DNA of 48,698 nucleotides from JBMFOH01 sp049969715 [NCBI: bacterium] (GTDB lineage Bacteria > DUMJ01), in the NCBI GenBank assembly GCA_049969715.1, contig JBMFOH010000011.1, positions 1 to 48,698 of the forward strand, given 5' to 3'. The notes beneath the pieces are model-generated. The model was not told where the DNA came from, made no database searches, and was given only the letters and a program-made list of their open reading frames with translations. Both the position numbers and the translations under genes were made by a program. Positions 41,018 through 48,698 of the stretch are shown piece by piece (position 1 is the stretch's first letter; every line of letters starts with the position of its first letter).

Positions 41018-43558
41018 TTGGAAGAATTGCTTAAAGATATAGACCTCTCTACAGGTCTAAGCGATGAAGAGGCATTGAAAAGATTAAAAGCTTACGGGTA
41101 TAATGAGTTACCTGATCCTCCTAGACCTACATTCTTGGTTCAGTTTATAGACCAGTTTAAGAGTTTATTGATTGTTATTCTTATAGTTGCCGCTATTATC
41201 TCTGCCTTTTTGGGAGAGCCAATAGATGCCCTAGCCATACTAGGTATTACTATACTTAATGCGATCCTAGGAGTAATTCAAGAGAGAAGAGCAGAATCAG
41301 CTCTTAAGGCCGTGAAAAAGCTCTCTAGTCCCACAACTAAGGTATTGAGAAGTGGCACTATCAAGTCCATTCCATCTAGAGAGATAGTCCCTGGTGATAT
41401 AGTTATCCTAGAATCTGGAGATAAGATAAGCTATGATGGTATACTCCTAGATGTTTATGGTCTTACTGTGGATGAATCAACCCTTACAGGAGAGTCTGTG
41501 CCTGTTACCAAAGAAGAGACAAAGGATAAGAACAATATCCTGGAAGAAAATCAGGTATTTATGGGGACAGTTGTTATCAAAGGAAGGGCAAAGGCATTGG
41601 TAACACATACTGGAGTCCACACTAAATTGGGCAATATTGCTACTCAGATGAGAGAGACAAGGAAAGAAAAGACTCCTTTAGAGGTTCAGCTCGATGTCCT
41701 TGGAAGGTTATTAGGAATTATCTTTGTTACAATATGCGGAGTGATCTTCATATTGGGTCTATTGAAAGGCATTCCATTTCAGATGATGCTCCTTACAAGT
41801 ATAAGCCTAGCAGTAGCTGCCATACCTGAAGGTTTGCCTGCTGTGGTAACAATAGTATTAGCTTTGGGAGTGGCAGAGATGGCAAGGCGAAGGGCAGTAA
41901 TAAGGAACCTTCCAGCAGTAGAAACATTGGGATCGGTTACTGTTATATGTACAGACAAAACAGGTACCCTTACTCAGAATAAGATGGCTTTGGTAGAGAT
42001 ATATACCGATGCTATCCATTTTACTCAGGATAACTTAACTCCATCTCTAGTACCTTATGAACTTCAGAGGGCTATGATTCTATGTAATGATGCAACAAAA
42101 GAATCTGGAGACCCTACTGAGATTGCTCTTGTCTCCTGGCTTCCAGAGGAAACAATAAATCAGATTAGAGCCCAATACCCAAGGGTATATGAGATTCCAT
42201 TTACCTCTGAGAAAAAGAGAATGACTACTGTCCATAGAGGAGATAGCCAATATCTTGTTGTAAGTAAAGGGGCAGTAGAGGTAATATTAGATATATGTAG
42301 ATATGAGTTTACTAAGGATAATAAGATAGTTCTTCTTAGTCCTGAAAGGGTCTCTGGTATCTTGTCTGTCTCTGAAGGACTTGCATCTCAAGGACTTAGA
42401 ATCTTGGGGCTTGCAGAGAAGATACTGAAAAAATTTCCCAATTCTGAGGATGAAATGGAGAGGGACCTAGTGTTTCTAGGTCTCCTCTGTCTTAAGGACC
42501 CTCTTAGACCTGAAGTAAAAGATGCGGTGGAAGATTGTAGAAAGGCTGGGATAAGACCAGTTATGATAACTGGAGACCATCAGGTGACCGCCTATTCTAT
42601 TGCCAAAGAATTAGATTTTCCCGAAGGTAAAGTGCTAACAAGTGCTGATTTGAATAATCTTTCTGATGAGGAACTTACAGATAGGATAGAAGAAGTGAGT
42701 GTATTTGCCCGCATAAATCCTATCGATAAACTAAGGATAGTAGAGGCATTCCAGAGAAAGAAAGAAACTGTAGCAATGACAGGGGATGGGGTAAATGATG
42801 CCCCAGCCTTGAAGAAGTCTGATATAGGTGTAGCTATGGGGCAGGCTGGAACTGAGGTCGCCAAAGAGGCAAGTGATATGGTCATCTTAGATGACAATTT
42901 TGCTACACTGGTAACTGCAGTATTCCAAGGTAGAACTATATATGAAAATATAAGGAAGTTTGTTGTGTATCTCCTCTCCTGCAATATAGGAGAGGTCCTT
43001 ATTATGTTTATTTCTATCCTCCTAGGATATCCAGCCCCTCTTCTTCCTCTTCAGCTACTCTGGTTAAATCTGGTAACGGATAGTTTTCCAGCCCTAGCAC
43101 TGGGATTAGAGGAAGGAGAACCTAATATAATGGCTCGACCTCCAAGGGGAAAAAAGGAACCTCTATTAACAAATCAGCATATGAAGATAATAGTCACCCA
43201 GAGTCTTGCTATAGCGTTGGCTACACTTTTGGGTTTTATAATAGTTTATAAAGAGACAAATATAAATGAGGCAAGAACGGTTGCCTATATGACACTAGTA
43301 ATATCAGAACTAGTACGTTCCTTTTCTGCCCGTTCTTTTGAAACATCGATATTTAAGCTTGGTATACTCTCTAATAGATTCCTCTTTTATTCAACGCTTG
43401 GAGCTCTTGGTCTTCTCTTTGTTTCTGTCTATCTTCCATCATTTGCTAGCATCTTTAACAATATTCCTCCATCAATTAACGAGTGGATATACATATTAAT
43501 CTTATCCTTTGTCCCATTTACAATCTCTGAGGTATCAAAGGTCTTAAGAAGATTATGA
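41018..43558 (+). CDS. P-type ATPase, calcium-transporting (PacL/SERCA-like, type IIA)
   Basis: An 846-residue cation pump. [22 protein letters not shown] is the N-terminal cation-ATPase domain, and TLTGESVPV near 153 the actuator motif. The membrane helix M4 shows [11 protein letters not shown] near 268, followed by [13 protein letters not shown] (phosphorylated Asp near 313) and [21 protein letters not shown] near 588. Helix M6 has [13 protein letters not shown] near 686, where the conserved Asn and Asp of calcium pumps sit. The start is TTG (41018), with GGAGGG 7 nt upstream. Mg2+ or Mn2+ transport is less likely. Its stop overlaps the next gene by 4 nt. Confidence 0.92.
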   Translation: MEELLKDIDLSTGLSDEEALKRLKAYGYNELPDPPRPTFLVQFIDQFKSLLIVILIVAAIISAFLGEPIDALAILGITILNAILGVIQERRAESALKAVKKLSSPTTKVLRSGTIKSIPSREIVPGDIVILESGDKISYDGILLDVYGLTVDESTLTGESVPVTKEETKDKNNILEENQVFMGTVVIKGRAKALVTHTGVHTKLGNIATQMRETRKEKTPLEVQLDVLGRLLGIIFVTICGVIFILGLLKGIPFQMMLLTSISLAVAAIPEGLPAVVTIVLALGVAEMARRRAVIRNLPAVETLGSVTVICTDKTGTLTQNKMALVEIYTDAIHFTQDNLTPSLVPYELQRAMILCNDATKESGDPTEIALVSWLPEETINQIRAQYPRVYEIPFTSEKKRMTTVHRGDSQYLVVSKGAVEVILDICRYEFTKDNKIVLLSPERVSGILSVSEGLASQGLRILGLAEKILKKFPNSEDEMERDLVFLGLLCLKDPLRPEVKDAVEDCRKAGIRPVMITGDHQVTAYSIAKELDFPEGKVLTSADLNNLSDEELTDRIEEVSVFARINPIDKLRIVEAFQRKKETVAMTGDGVNDAPALKKSDIGVAMGQAGTEVAKEASDMVILDDNFATLVTAVFQGRTIYENIRKFVVYLLSCNIGEVLIMFISILLGYPAPLLPLQLLWLNLVTDSFPALALGLEEGEPNIMARPPRGKKEPLLTNQHMKIIVTQSLAIALATLLGFIIVYKETNINEARTVAYMTLVISELVRSFSARSFETSIFKLGILSNRFLFYSTLGALGLLFVSVYLPSFASIFNNIPPSINEWIYILILSFVPFTISEVSKVLRRL

Positions 43559-44514
43559 AAGGGAATCTATCTACAAGAGAGATAGCCGAAGCAGGGTTAA
43601 TGGTTGCTATTATGGTGCTTTTAGGTTTGGGTTCTGCCTATATTCCTATTCTAGGGACATTTATGAGCTTCCTTTTCCCTATACCACTAGTAATTCTCTC
43701 TTTAAGATATAATCTAAGACTAGGGATAATGACTCTAATAGTGTCAGCCATTCTCATTGCCATATTTACTGAGCCTCTCTATGGAGTAAGTATCTCTATG
43801 AGCTTTGGTTTTATAGGTCTCATCTTTGGGTATATGGCTAAGAATAATAGGAATCCAAATCATATAATACTTCTTGGTGCTCTTTCCTTCCTTGGTGGGG
43901 TAGCTATAACTGCCATCATCTCTTTTCTTGTAATGGGTGTAAATCCAATAAACCTCTTCTTTAAAATGTATGAGGAGAGTTTCCCAGTAGTAATAAATAT
44001 CTACAAGAAGATGGGGATCTCTAAAGAGCAGATAGACCTCATCCAGAAGACCTGGGATCAGTTGATGACCTTTATAAAACAGGCACTGCCAAGCATGCTT
44101 TTTATGGGAGGCATAATAATATCATATATTAATTACTGGATAGCTCACAGTATACTTAATAGATTGAAGATATCTATACCAGCTCCAATATCTTTGACTC
44201 TTTTAAAGATTCCTCCTATCACTGTTAGTGGTTTCTTGATAGCTTTTCTTTTAGTTTTCTTGGGAGGGAAAAATCCTACCGGCTTTCTATACCACTTGGG
44301 AATAAACCTAGAGGTTATATTTAGTGTCCTCTTCCTTTTAGATGGTCTATTAGTAGTAAACTTCTGGATGTCAAAGGGAAACCTCTCTATGGCAATAAAG
44401 GTGATAATCTTCATCTTTATTATATTTCAGCCTATATTCTCTCAAATTGTAACCTGGTTGGGACTATTTGATGTACTATTCAATATGAGAAGAACCTCTC
44501 AGGATACACAATGA
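43555..44514 (+). CDS. DUF2232 (YybS-like) membrane protein
   Basis: A 319-residue polytopic membrane protein with about eight hydrophobic segments. The N-terminal TREIAEAGLMVAIMVLLGLGSAYIP and the late TVSGFLIAFLLVFL followed by LLVVNFWMSKG match the DUF2232 family, known as YybS in Bacillus. The function is unknown; some members sit with ribosomal protein bL9 or transport genes, and the fold may resemble ECF-type S components. Start and preceding stop overlap (ATGA), so it is translationally coupled to the ATPase. Confidence 0.75.
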   Translation: MKGNLSTREIAEAGLMVAIMVLLGLGSAYIPILGTFMSFLFPIPLVILSLRYNLRLGIMTLIVSAILIAIFTEPLYGVSISMSFGFIGLIFGYMAKNNRNPNHIILLGALSFLGGVAITAIISFLVMGVNPINLFFKMYEESFPVVINIYKKMGISKEQIDLIQKTWDQLMTFIKQALPSMLFMGGIIISYINYWIAHSILNRLKISIPAPISLTLLKIPPITVSGFLIAFLLVFLGGKNPTGFLYHLGINLEVIFSVLFLLDGLLVVNFWMSKGNLSMAIKVIIFIFIIFQPIFSQIVTWLGLFDVLFNMRRTSQDTQ

Positions 44515-44531
44515 ATTGAAAGGAGAAATGT

Positions 44532-45470
44532 ATGATAGAGAAAGATAAAAATATCATAGTTCTTGCAGGTTGGACCTCTAGGGAAAGAGAGGTTTCATTA
44601 AGGTCGGGGGAAAAGGTATATAATGCCCTCTTAAAGAAGGGATATAAGGCAACTTTGGTAGACCCTATGATGGATGGATGGGAACCAGTATTTAAGGGAG
44701 ATATTGTTTTTATAGCCCTCCATGGAAAACCAGGTGAAGACGGAACAGTACAAGGTCTCCTTGAGACCTTTAATATACCATATACTGGCTCTGGAGTCCT
44801 TGCCTCTTCTCTGGCTATCAATAAGGTTGCAAGCAAAAGAATCTTTAGATCTATAGGTTTACCTACCCCATCCTTTATAAGTCTAGATGAGTTTGAAGGT
44901 ATAGATGAATTTATAGAAGAAGCTTTGATCTCTCCTGGAATTCCTCTCGTTGTAAAGCCTGTATCTGAGGGTTCAAGTATAGGTGTAACCATTGTAAAGG
45001 AGAAGGAAAAACTTGACGGAATTGTAAGAGATACCATAGAGAAGTTTCGAGATGTATTTATAGAGGAGTACATAGAGGGTAGAGAGATAACGATTGGAAT
45101 ATTAGAGCTTGAGGGAAAACCTGTTGCCCTTCCTATCCTAGAGCTAGTCCCTAAGAATGAATTCTATAACTATGAAGCTAAGTATACCAAAGGATTAACA
45201 GAGTTTATTATTCCAGCAAGGATGCACCCAGAGAAGTATAAACTTGCCCAGAGGATGGCTCTAATGGCACATAAGGTTTTAGGCTGTGTAGGATTTTCTA
45301 GGGTAGACCTTATTACAGACAAGGACGATAATCCATATGTACTTGAGGTGAATACCATTCCCGGAATGACAGATCTAAGTGATCTGCCTGCTATGGCAAA
45401 GGCTTATGGCATTGAATATGAGGACCTTATAGAGCTTATGTTACTGTCAGCCCTAAAGGAAAAAAGATAA
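44532..45470 (+). CDS. ddl: D-alanine--D-alanine ligase
   Basis: A 312-residue ATP-grasp enzyme that makes the D-Ala-D-Ala end of the peptidoglycan precursor. VLAGWTSREREVSLRSG at residue 10 is the first signature, IALHGKPGEDGTVQGLLE near 60 the second, and VVKPVSEGSSIGVTIV near 139 belongs to the ATP-binding domain. EVNTIPGMTDLSDLP near 277 is the C-terminal signature. Length is typical. GAAAGGAG precedes the ATG. Confidence 0.97.
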   Translation: MIEKDKNIIVLAGWTSREREVSLRSGEKVYNALLKKGYKATLVDPMMDGWEPVFKGDIVFIALHGKPGEDGTVQGLLETFNIPYTGSGVLASSLAINKVASKRIFRSIGLPTPSFISLDEFEGIDEFIEEALISPGIPLVVKPVSEGSSIGVTIVKEKEKLDGIVRDTIEKFRDVFIEEYIEGREITIGILELEGKPVALPILELVPKNEFYNYEAKYTKGLTEFIIPARMHPEKYKLAQRMALMAHKVLGCVGFSRVDLITDKDDNPYVLEVNTIPGMTDLSDLPAMAKAYGIEYEDLIELMLLSALKEKR

Positions 45471-45480
45471 GGAGGTTTCT

Positions 45481-46161
45481 ATGAAACGTTCTGAGGTAAA
45501 TAAAATTCTAAAAGAATCTGTTTCTTTTATTGAAATGATGAATTTTCATCTGCCCCCATTTGCCTACTGGACACCAGAAGATTGGAAGATAAAGGGAGAA
45601 GAGTATGATGAGATCAGAGACAATATGCTTGGTTGGGATATAACCGATTTTGGAAAAGGGAATTTTTATGAGGAAGGATTAGTTCTTTTTACTCTTCGCA
45701 ATGGTAATCTCAATCTGAAGAAATATACCAAACCATACGCAGAAAAGATTCTTATTGTAAGGGAGGGGCAAATTACTCCATTTCACTTTCACTGGAATAA
45801 GATGGAAGATATCATAAATAGAGGTGGTGGTAATGTATTTATTCAGCTTTATAATTCTACAGATGGTGGAGGTTTAGCTGATACTCCTGTTCATATCTCC
45901 ATTGACGGAAGAAATTATACTGCCCCTGCTGGAACCATTATAAAGCTAACCCCTGGGGAGAGCATTACCCTCTTCCAAAAGACATACCACAAGTTTTGGG
46001 GAGAGAAGGGAACAGGGTTTACCCTGTTGGGAGAGGTCTCTTCGGTAAATGACGACAACGTAGATAATAGATTTTTAGAGCCTGTTGGGAGGTTTCCTCA
46101 GATTGAGGAGGATGAGGAACCTGTATATCTCTTAGCATTCGAGTATCATAGAGGAGGATAA
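45481..46161 (+). CDS. D-lyxose ketol-isomerase
   Basis: A 226-residue cupin-fold isomerase of the YdaE type, which interconverts D-lyxose and D-xylulose and, less well, D-mannose and D-fructose. The metal-binding segment PFHFHWNKMEDIINRGGG near residue 100 supplies His, His and Glu, and the fourth ligand is probably in YHKFWGEKG near 169. Other landmarks are the N-terminal LPPFAYWTPEDWK and the C-terminal RFPQIEEDEEPVYLL. AAGGAGG precedes the ATG. It is 4 nt upstream of a class II aldolase, suggesting a joint ketose breakdown route. Confidence 0.9.
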   Translation: MKRSEVNKILKESVSFIEMMNFHLPPFAYWTPEDWKIKGEEYDEIRDNMLGWDITDFGKGNFYEEGLVLFTLRNGNLNLKKYTKPYAEKILIVREGQITPFHFHWNKMEDIINRGGGNVFIQLYNSTDGGGLADTPVHISIDGRNYTAPAGTIIKLTPGESITLFQKTYHKFWGEKGTGFTLLGEVSSVNDDNVDNRFLEPVGRFPQIEEDEEPVYLLAFEYHRGG

Positions 46162-46165
46162 GTTT

Positions 46166-47071
46166 ATGAAATCTCTGTCAGAATTAATGAAAGAGGCTTG
46201 GCAGAAACAGATTTTAATACCAGCATTTAATGTGGCTTACCTATCAATGACTAAAACAATAGTAGACACATTGAAGGAGTTAGAGACATTCGGTCTAGTA
46301 GAAGTAGCTCGTCCAGATGTAGAAAAGTTTGGGGCTAAAAGTTTCGCCTGTGTAGCTGAAGAATTCTATAAATATGCAGACCTTAACTATACTAGGCTTC
46401 ACCTGGACCATATCCCTGTAATTGATGAGGATGGTAACCAAGTAAACTGGGAAGACTTGATCCAGGAAGGAATTAATCTTGGGTATCATTCAGTTATGAT
46501 TGATGGTTCCAGACTTCCATTGGAAGAAAATATATCTTGTACTAGGAAGGTAGTGGAAATGGCACATCCTAAAGGGATTCCAGTAGAGGCAGAACTTGGA
46601 GCTGTTCTAGGGCATGAGAGTGGACCCCTTCCCCCATATGAAGAACTGTTTGAGACTAAAAAAGGATTTACCTCTGTAGAAGACGCAGGATTTTTTGTAG
46701 AAAAGACCAATGTTGATTGGCTATCGGTAGCTATAGGAAACATCCATGGAGCGATAAGTGGGGTGGCAAAGGATATGAAAAAGTTGGAGGCTAGACTTGA
46801 TATAGAGCATCTAAAGAAGCTAAAAGAGAAGACTCAGCGCCCTCTGGTTCTCCATGGTGGTTCTGGGGTAAGGATTGAGTATCTAAAGGAAGCTATTAAA
46901 AATGGAATTACTAAGATAAATATAGGAACAGAGATAAGACAGGCTTATGAAAGTGGTTTTAAAGAATCTGGTGGAGATAGAAGTTACGCCTGCTCTAAGG
47001 TGGCAGAAAAGATGAAAGAACTGATAGCTCTATATGGAATAAGAGGAAGTGCTAATAAATTAGTATTCTAA
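46166..47071 (+). CDS. Class II ketose-bisphosphate aldolase family protein
   Basis: A 301-residue zinc-dependent aldolase of the fructose/tagatose-bisphosphate group. LIPAFNVAYL is near the N-terminus, LHLDHIPVI near 89 supplies the first zinc ligand, SVMIDGSRLPLEEN near 110 the next element, and VEAELGAVLGHE near 138 follows. SVAIGNIHGA near 192 and VLHGGSGV near 229 give the other His ligands, and KINIGTEIR near 250 binds phosphate. It probably splits the phosphorylated ketose into triose phosphates. The substrate (tagatose-, fructose- or pentulose-derived) is not resolved. An intrinsic terminator follows. Confidence 0.9.
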   Translation: MKSLSELMKEAWQKQILIPAFNVAYLSMTKTIVDTLKELETFGLVEVARPDVEKFGAKSFACVAEEFYKYADLNYTRLHLDHIPVIDEDGNQVNWEDLIQEGINLGYHSVMIDGSRLPLEENISCTRKVVEMAHPKGIPVEAELGAVLGHESGPLPPYEELFETKKGFTSVEDAGFFVEKTNVDWLSVAIGNIHGAISGVAKDMKKLEARLDIEHLKKLKEKTQRPLVLHGGSGVRIEYLKEAIKNGITKINIGTEIRQAYESGFKESGGDRSYACSKVAEKMKELIALYGIRGSANKLVF

Positions 47072-47091
47072 TATTTCCTGCCATCTTAACG

Positions 47092-47123
47092 ATAGGACAG
47101 ACAAGGATGCCTGTCCTATTTTT
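47092..47123 (+). terminator. Intrinsic terminator after the aldolase gene
   Basis: ATAGGACAG (47092-47100) pairs perfectly with CTGTCCTAT (47111-47119) around a 10-nt loop. The stem ends in a run of five T. It closes the ATPase-ddl-isomerase-aldolase run and is followed at once by the fucosidase promoter. Confidence 0.85.
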
Positions 47124-47124
47124 A

Positions 47125-47153
47125 TTGACAGAAGATTTATTTTCTGCTATATT
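47125..47153 (+). promoter_or_regulatory. Predicted sigma-70-type promoter of the fucosidase gene
   Basis: A perfect TTGACA (47125-47130) and TATATT (47148-47153) are separated by 17 bp. The start point would be near 47160, about 40 nt before the GTG start codon. The promoter begins 2 bp after the terminator T-run, so the fucosidase is a separate transcription unit. Confidence 0.75.
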
Positions 47154-47198
47154 GTTACAGATAACTAAAAAATAATCTGAAGAAAGGATGGGTGTAAA

Positions 47199-48593
47199 GT
47201 GATAGAGGGACCTTTTAAACCTACATGGGAGTCTTTAGAAAACTATGTGGTTCCAGAATGGTATCTAGACGCTAAGTTTGGTATTTTTATTCACTGGGGG
47301 GTATATTCAGTTCCAGCATTTGGAAATGAGTGGTATCCAAGGAATATGTATAAACAGGGGACATTAGAGTTTGAGCATCATATAAAGACCTATGGACCTC
47401 AGAAGGACTTTGGCTATAAAGATTTTATCCCTATGTTTACTGCAGAGGAGTTTGACCCTGACAAGTGGGCAGACCTATTTCTTAAATCTGGAGCAAAGTT
47501 TGTTGTCCCAGTTGCTGAGCATCACGATGGTTTTGCTATGTATGACTGTAGTTATACAAAGTGGAATGCAGTAAAGATGGGTCCAAAAAGGGATATTATT
47601 GGAGAGTTAGCAAATGCAGTGCGTAGAAGATATTTAACCTTTGGGATTTCGTATCATAGGGCAGAACATTGGTGGTTCCTCCATGAAGGTATGAAGTTTG
47701 ATTCAGACGTAAGAGACCCAAGATATATAGACTTCTATGGGCCAGCTCAGCCTGAGACAACTCAGCCCAATGAAGAATTTCTAGAAGACTGGTTCAATAG
47801 ATTGTGCGAATTAGTAGATAAATATCATCCACAGATTGTCTGGTTCGATTGGTGGATAGAGCAACCGGCATTTGAACCCTATCTTAAGAGATTTGCTGCC
47901 TACTATTACAACAGAGGATTTCAGTGGAATAAAGGTGTTGCTATAAACTATAAGAATCAGGCTTTCCCAAGGAAAGCAGCGGTATTTGATGTAGAACGGG
48001 GGCAGTTAGAAGATATCGATCTGCACTTCTGGCAGACTGATACATCTGTCTCTAAGAATTCTTGGGGCTACATAAAAAACCATGATTACAAAACTTCAGA
48101 GTGGATTATCTGTGACCTAGTAGACATAGTAAGTAAGAATGGGGCTCTTCTATTAAACATTGGACCGAAACCAGATGGTACTATTCCAGAACCAGAAGAA
48201 AAGATGCTTCTTGAGATAGGCCAGTGGCTCTTAATTAATGGTGAAGGTATATATGGAACTAGACCTTGGAAGGTATATGGAGAAGGTCCTACTAAAGTTA
48301 TCTCTGGCTCTTTTGCTGATACAAAGAGGAGTGAGTTTACAGGAAGGGATATTAGATTTACAACAAAGGGGAATAATCTCTATGCAATAGTCCTAGGTAA
48401 GCCAGAGCGAGACGAGATAATAGTACAGTCTCTGGGCTCGAATCTAAAGCTCTTTAACAGAGAGATAATTGATGTAAGGATTTTAGGGATAGAAGATAAG
48501 ATACAATGGGCTAGAGAAGATGCAGGATTAAAGGTGAAAGTTCCTGAAAGACTAGATACAAGATTTCCATTTGTATTGAAGATCATATCATAG
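47199..48593 (+). CDS. Alpha-L-fucosidase, glycoside hydrolase family 29
   Basis: A 464-residue retaining alpha-L-fucosidase without a signal peptide, so probably intracellular. WYLDAKFGIFIHWGVYSVPA at residue 22 is the family start, followed by GAKFVVPVAEHHDGFAMYD near 97 and SYHRAEHWW near 151. The likely nucleophile is the aspartate in IVWFDWW near 214. LLLNIGPKPDGTIPE near 322 and the C-terminal beta-sandwich are typical. The start is GTG (47199), as the upstream ATG (47187) meets a stop after four codons. It would remove fucose from imported oligosaccharides. Confidence 0.93.
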   Translation: MIEGPFKPTWESLENYVVPEWYLDAKFGIFIHWGVYSVPAFGNEWYPRNMYKQGTLEFEHHIKTYGPQKDFGYKDFIPMFTAEEFDPDKWADLFLKSGAKFVVPVAEHHDGFAMYDCSYTKWNAVKMGPKRDIIGELANAVRRRYLTFGISYHRAEHWWFLHEGMKFDSDVRDPRYIDFYGPAQPETTQPNEEFLEDWFNRLCELVDKYHPQIVWFDWWIEQPAFEPYLKRFAAYYYNRGFQWNKGVAINYKNQAFPRKAAVFDVERGQLEDIDLHFWQTDTSVSKNSWGYIKNHDYKTSEWIICDLVDIVSKNGALLLNIGPKPDGTIPEPEEKMLLEIGQWLLINGEGIYGTRPWKVYGEGPTKVISGSFADTKRSEFTGRDIRFTTKGNNLYAIVLGKPERDEIIVQSLGSNLKLFNREIIDVRILGIEDKIQWAREDAGLKVKVPERLDTRFPFVLKIIS

Positions 48594-48602
48594 GTATGAA
48601 TA

Positions 48603-48630
48603 TTGACTCCCATATTTTTTATGATATACT
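48603..48630 (+). promoter_or_regulatory. Predicted promoter after the fucosidase gene
   Basis: TTGACT (48603-48608) and TATACT (48625-48630) are 16 bp apart. The start point would be near 48637. A short reading frame with an AGGGGA site follows and runs off the window, so this probably drives the next gene. Confidence 0.55.
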
Positions 48631-48662
48631 GTTATCAGTAATGTAAAGTTTTAGGGGATAAG

Positions 48663-48698
48663 GTGTTGATAATATATTATGCTCTGGGATATGAACCG
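48663..48698 (+). CDS. First codons of an unidentified gene cut by the window end
   Basis: GTG (48663) or the next codon TTG (48666) opens a frame reading about MLIIYYALGYEP to the last base. AGGGGA lies 4-7 nt upstream and a plausible promoter is 33 bp before. Only 12 codons are visible, so the family cannot be named. Confidence 0.45.
   Translation, partial: MLIIYYALGYEP

Noticed and set aside
47187-47201. ATG 47187 as the fucosidase start
   Set aside because: It meets TGA after four codons in its own frame. The GTG at 47199 is in frame with the conserved GH29 N-terminus.
1-48698. CRISPR array, prophage, toxin-antitoxin pair or restriction system
   Set aside because: I saw no regularly spaced repeats, phage structural genes, small paired toxin/antitoxin frames or methylase motifs.

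Overview
The window is AT-rich bacterial DNA with heavy use of AGA/AGG arginine and ATA isoleucine codons. Genes are tightly packed, often with 1-4 nt overlaps, and mostly have strong AGGAGG-type ribosome binding sites. The gene content points to an anaerobic, probably thermophilic, sugar-fermenting bacterium: PPi-linked glycolysis (pyruvate, phosphate dikinase), rubrerythrin, bacteriohemerythrins, an Ogg2-type 8-oxoguanine glycosylase typical of thermophiles, binding-protein sugar transporters instead of a visible PTS, and many exo-glycosidases (two GH4, GH38, GH29). Dictyoglomota, Thermotogota and Atribacterota are all plausible homes. The sequence alone does not settle this for me.

Layout. 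1-4557: end of an unknown gene, then a sugar-binding protein, an amidohydrolase, a GH4 alpha-type glycosidase and a sugar isomerase/epimerase (one catabolic operon). 4580-4764: a decayed IS256-family transposase. 4814-6525 (minus): a secreted protein of unknown function, rubrerythrin and ogg. 6563-9592: a peptidoglycan-recycling set (NamZ exo-muramidase, BadF-type amino-sugar kinase, MurQ etherase), divergent from ogg across a 37-bp gap that seems to hold two extended -10 promoters giving leaderless mRNAs. 9627-16056: housekeeping run (M50 protease, trpS, rluB, cmk, plsC, lepA, hemW). 16077-19112: an aldo/keto-reductase-like barrel, a 5'-truncated HD-GYP gene, a bacteriohemerythrin and a DUF438-hemerythrin-PAS sensor. 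19486-22143: ppdK with its own promoter and terminator. 22192-24981 (minus): deoR-type regulator, SIS-domain sugar isomerase, tRNA-Met(CAT)/tRNA-Val(TAC) and a coiled-coil zinc-ribbon protein. 25140-28427: infC-rpmI-rplT (infC appears to start at ATA), a WecA/TagO-like transferase and a DUF401 permease.

28449-32651: GH38 alpha-mannosidase and mannose-6-phosphate isomerase. 32654-39614 (minus): a second sugar operon in the order binding protein, two permeases, GH4 of the 6-phospho-beta type, BadF-type sugar kinase, sugar-1-phosphate nucleotidylyltransferase. 39849-47071: a PilX-like beta-roll protein, a calcium-type P-type ATPase, a DUF2232 membrane protein, ddl, D-lyxose isomerase and a class II aldolase. 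47199-48593: GH29 alpha-L-fucosidase with its own promoter. The window ends just inside a new gene.

How the parts fit together. The glycosidases have no signal peptides, so oligosaccharides are probably imported intact and cut inside the cell. The products would be isomerised or phosphorylated and sent to glycolysis and PPDK. Neither sugar operon encodes a transporter ATPase, so a shared one elsewhere is likely. No CRISPR array, prophage, defence island or obvious wholly new system is visible. The most interesting points are the leaderless divergent promoter pair, the ATA start of infC, the rluB start that does not fit its S4 domain, long hairpins directly after both binding-protein genes, and a GH4/kinase/nucleotidyltransferase operon fed by an ABC importer rather than a PTS.
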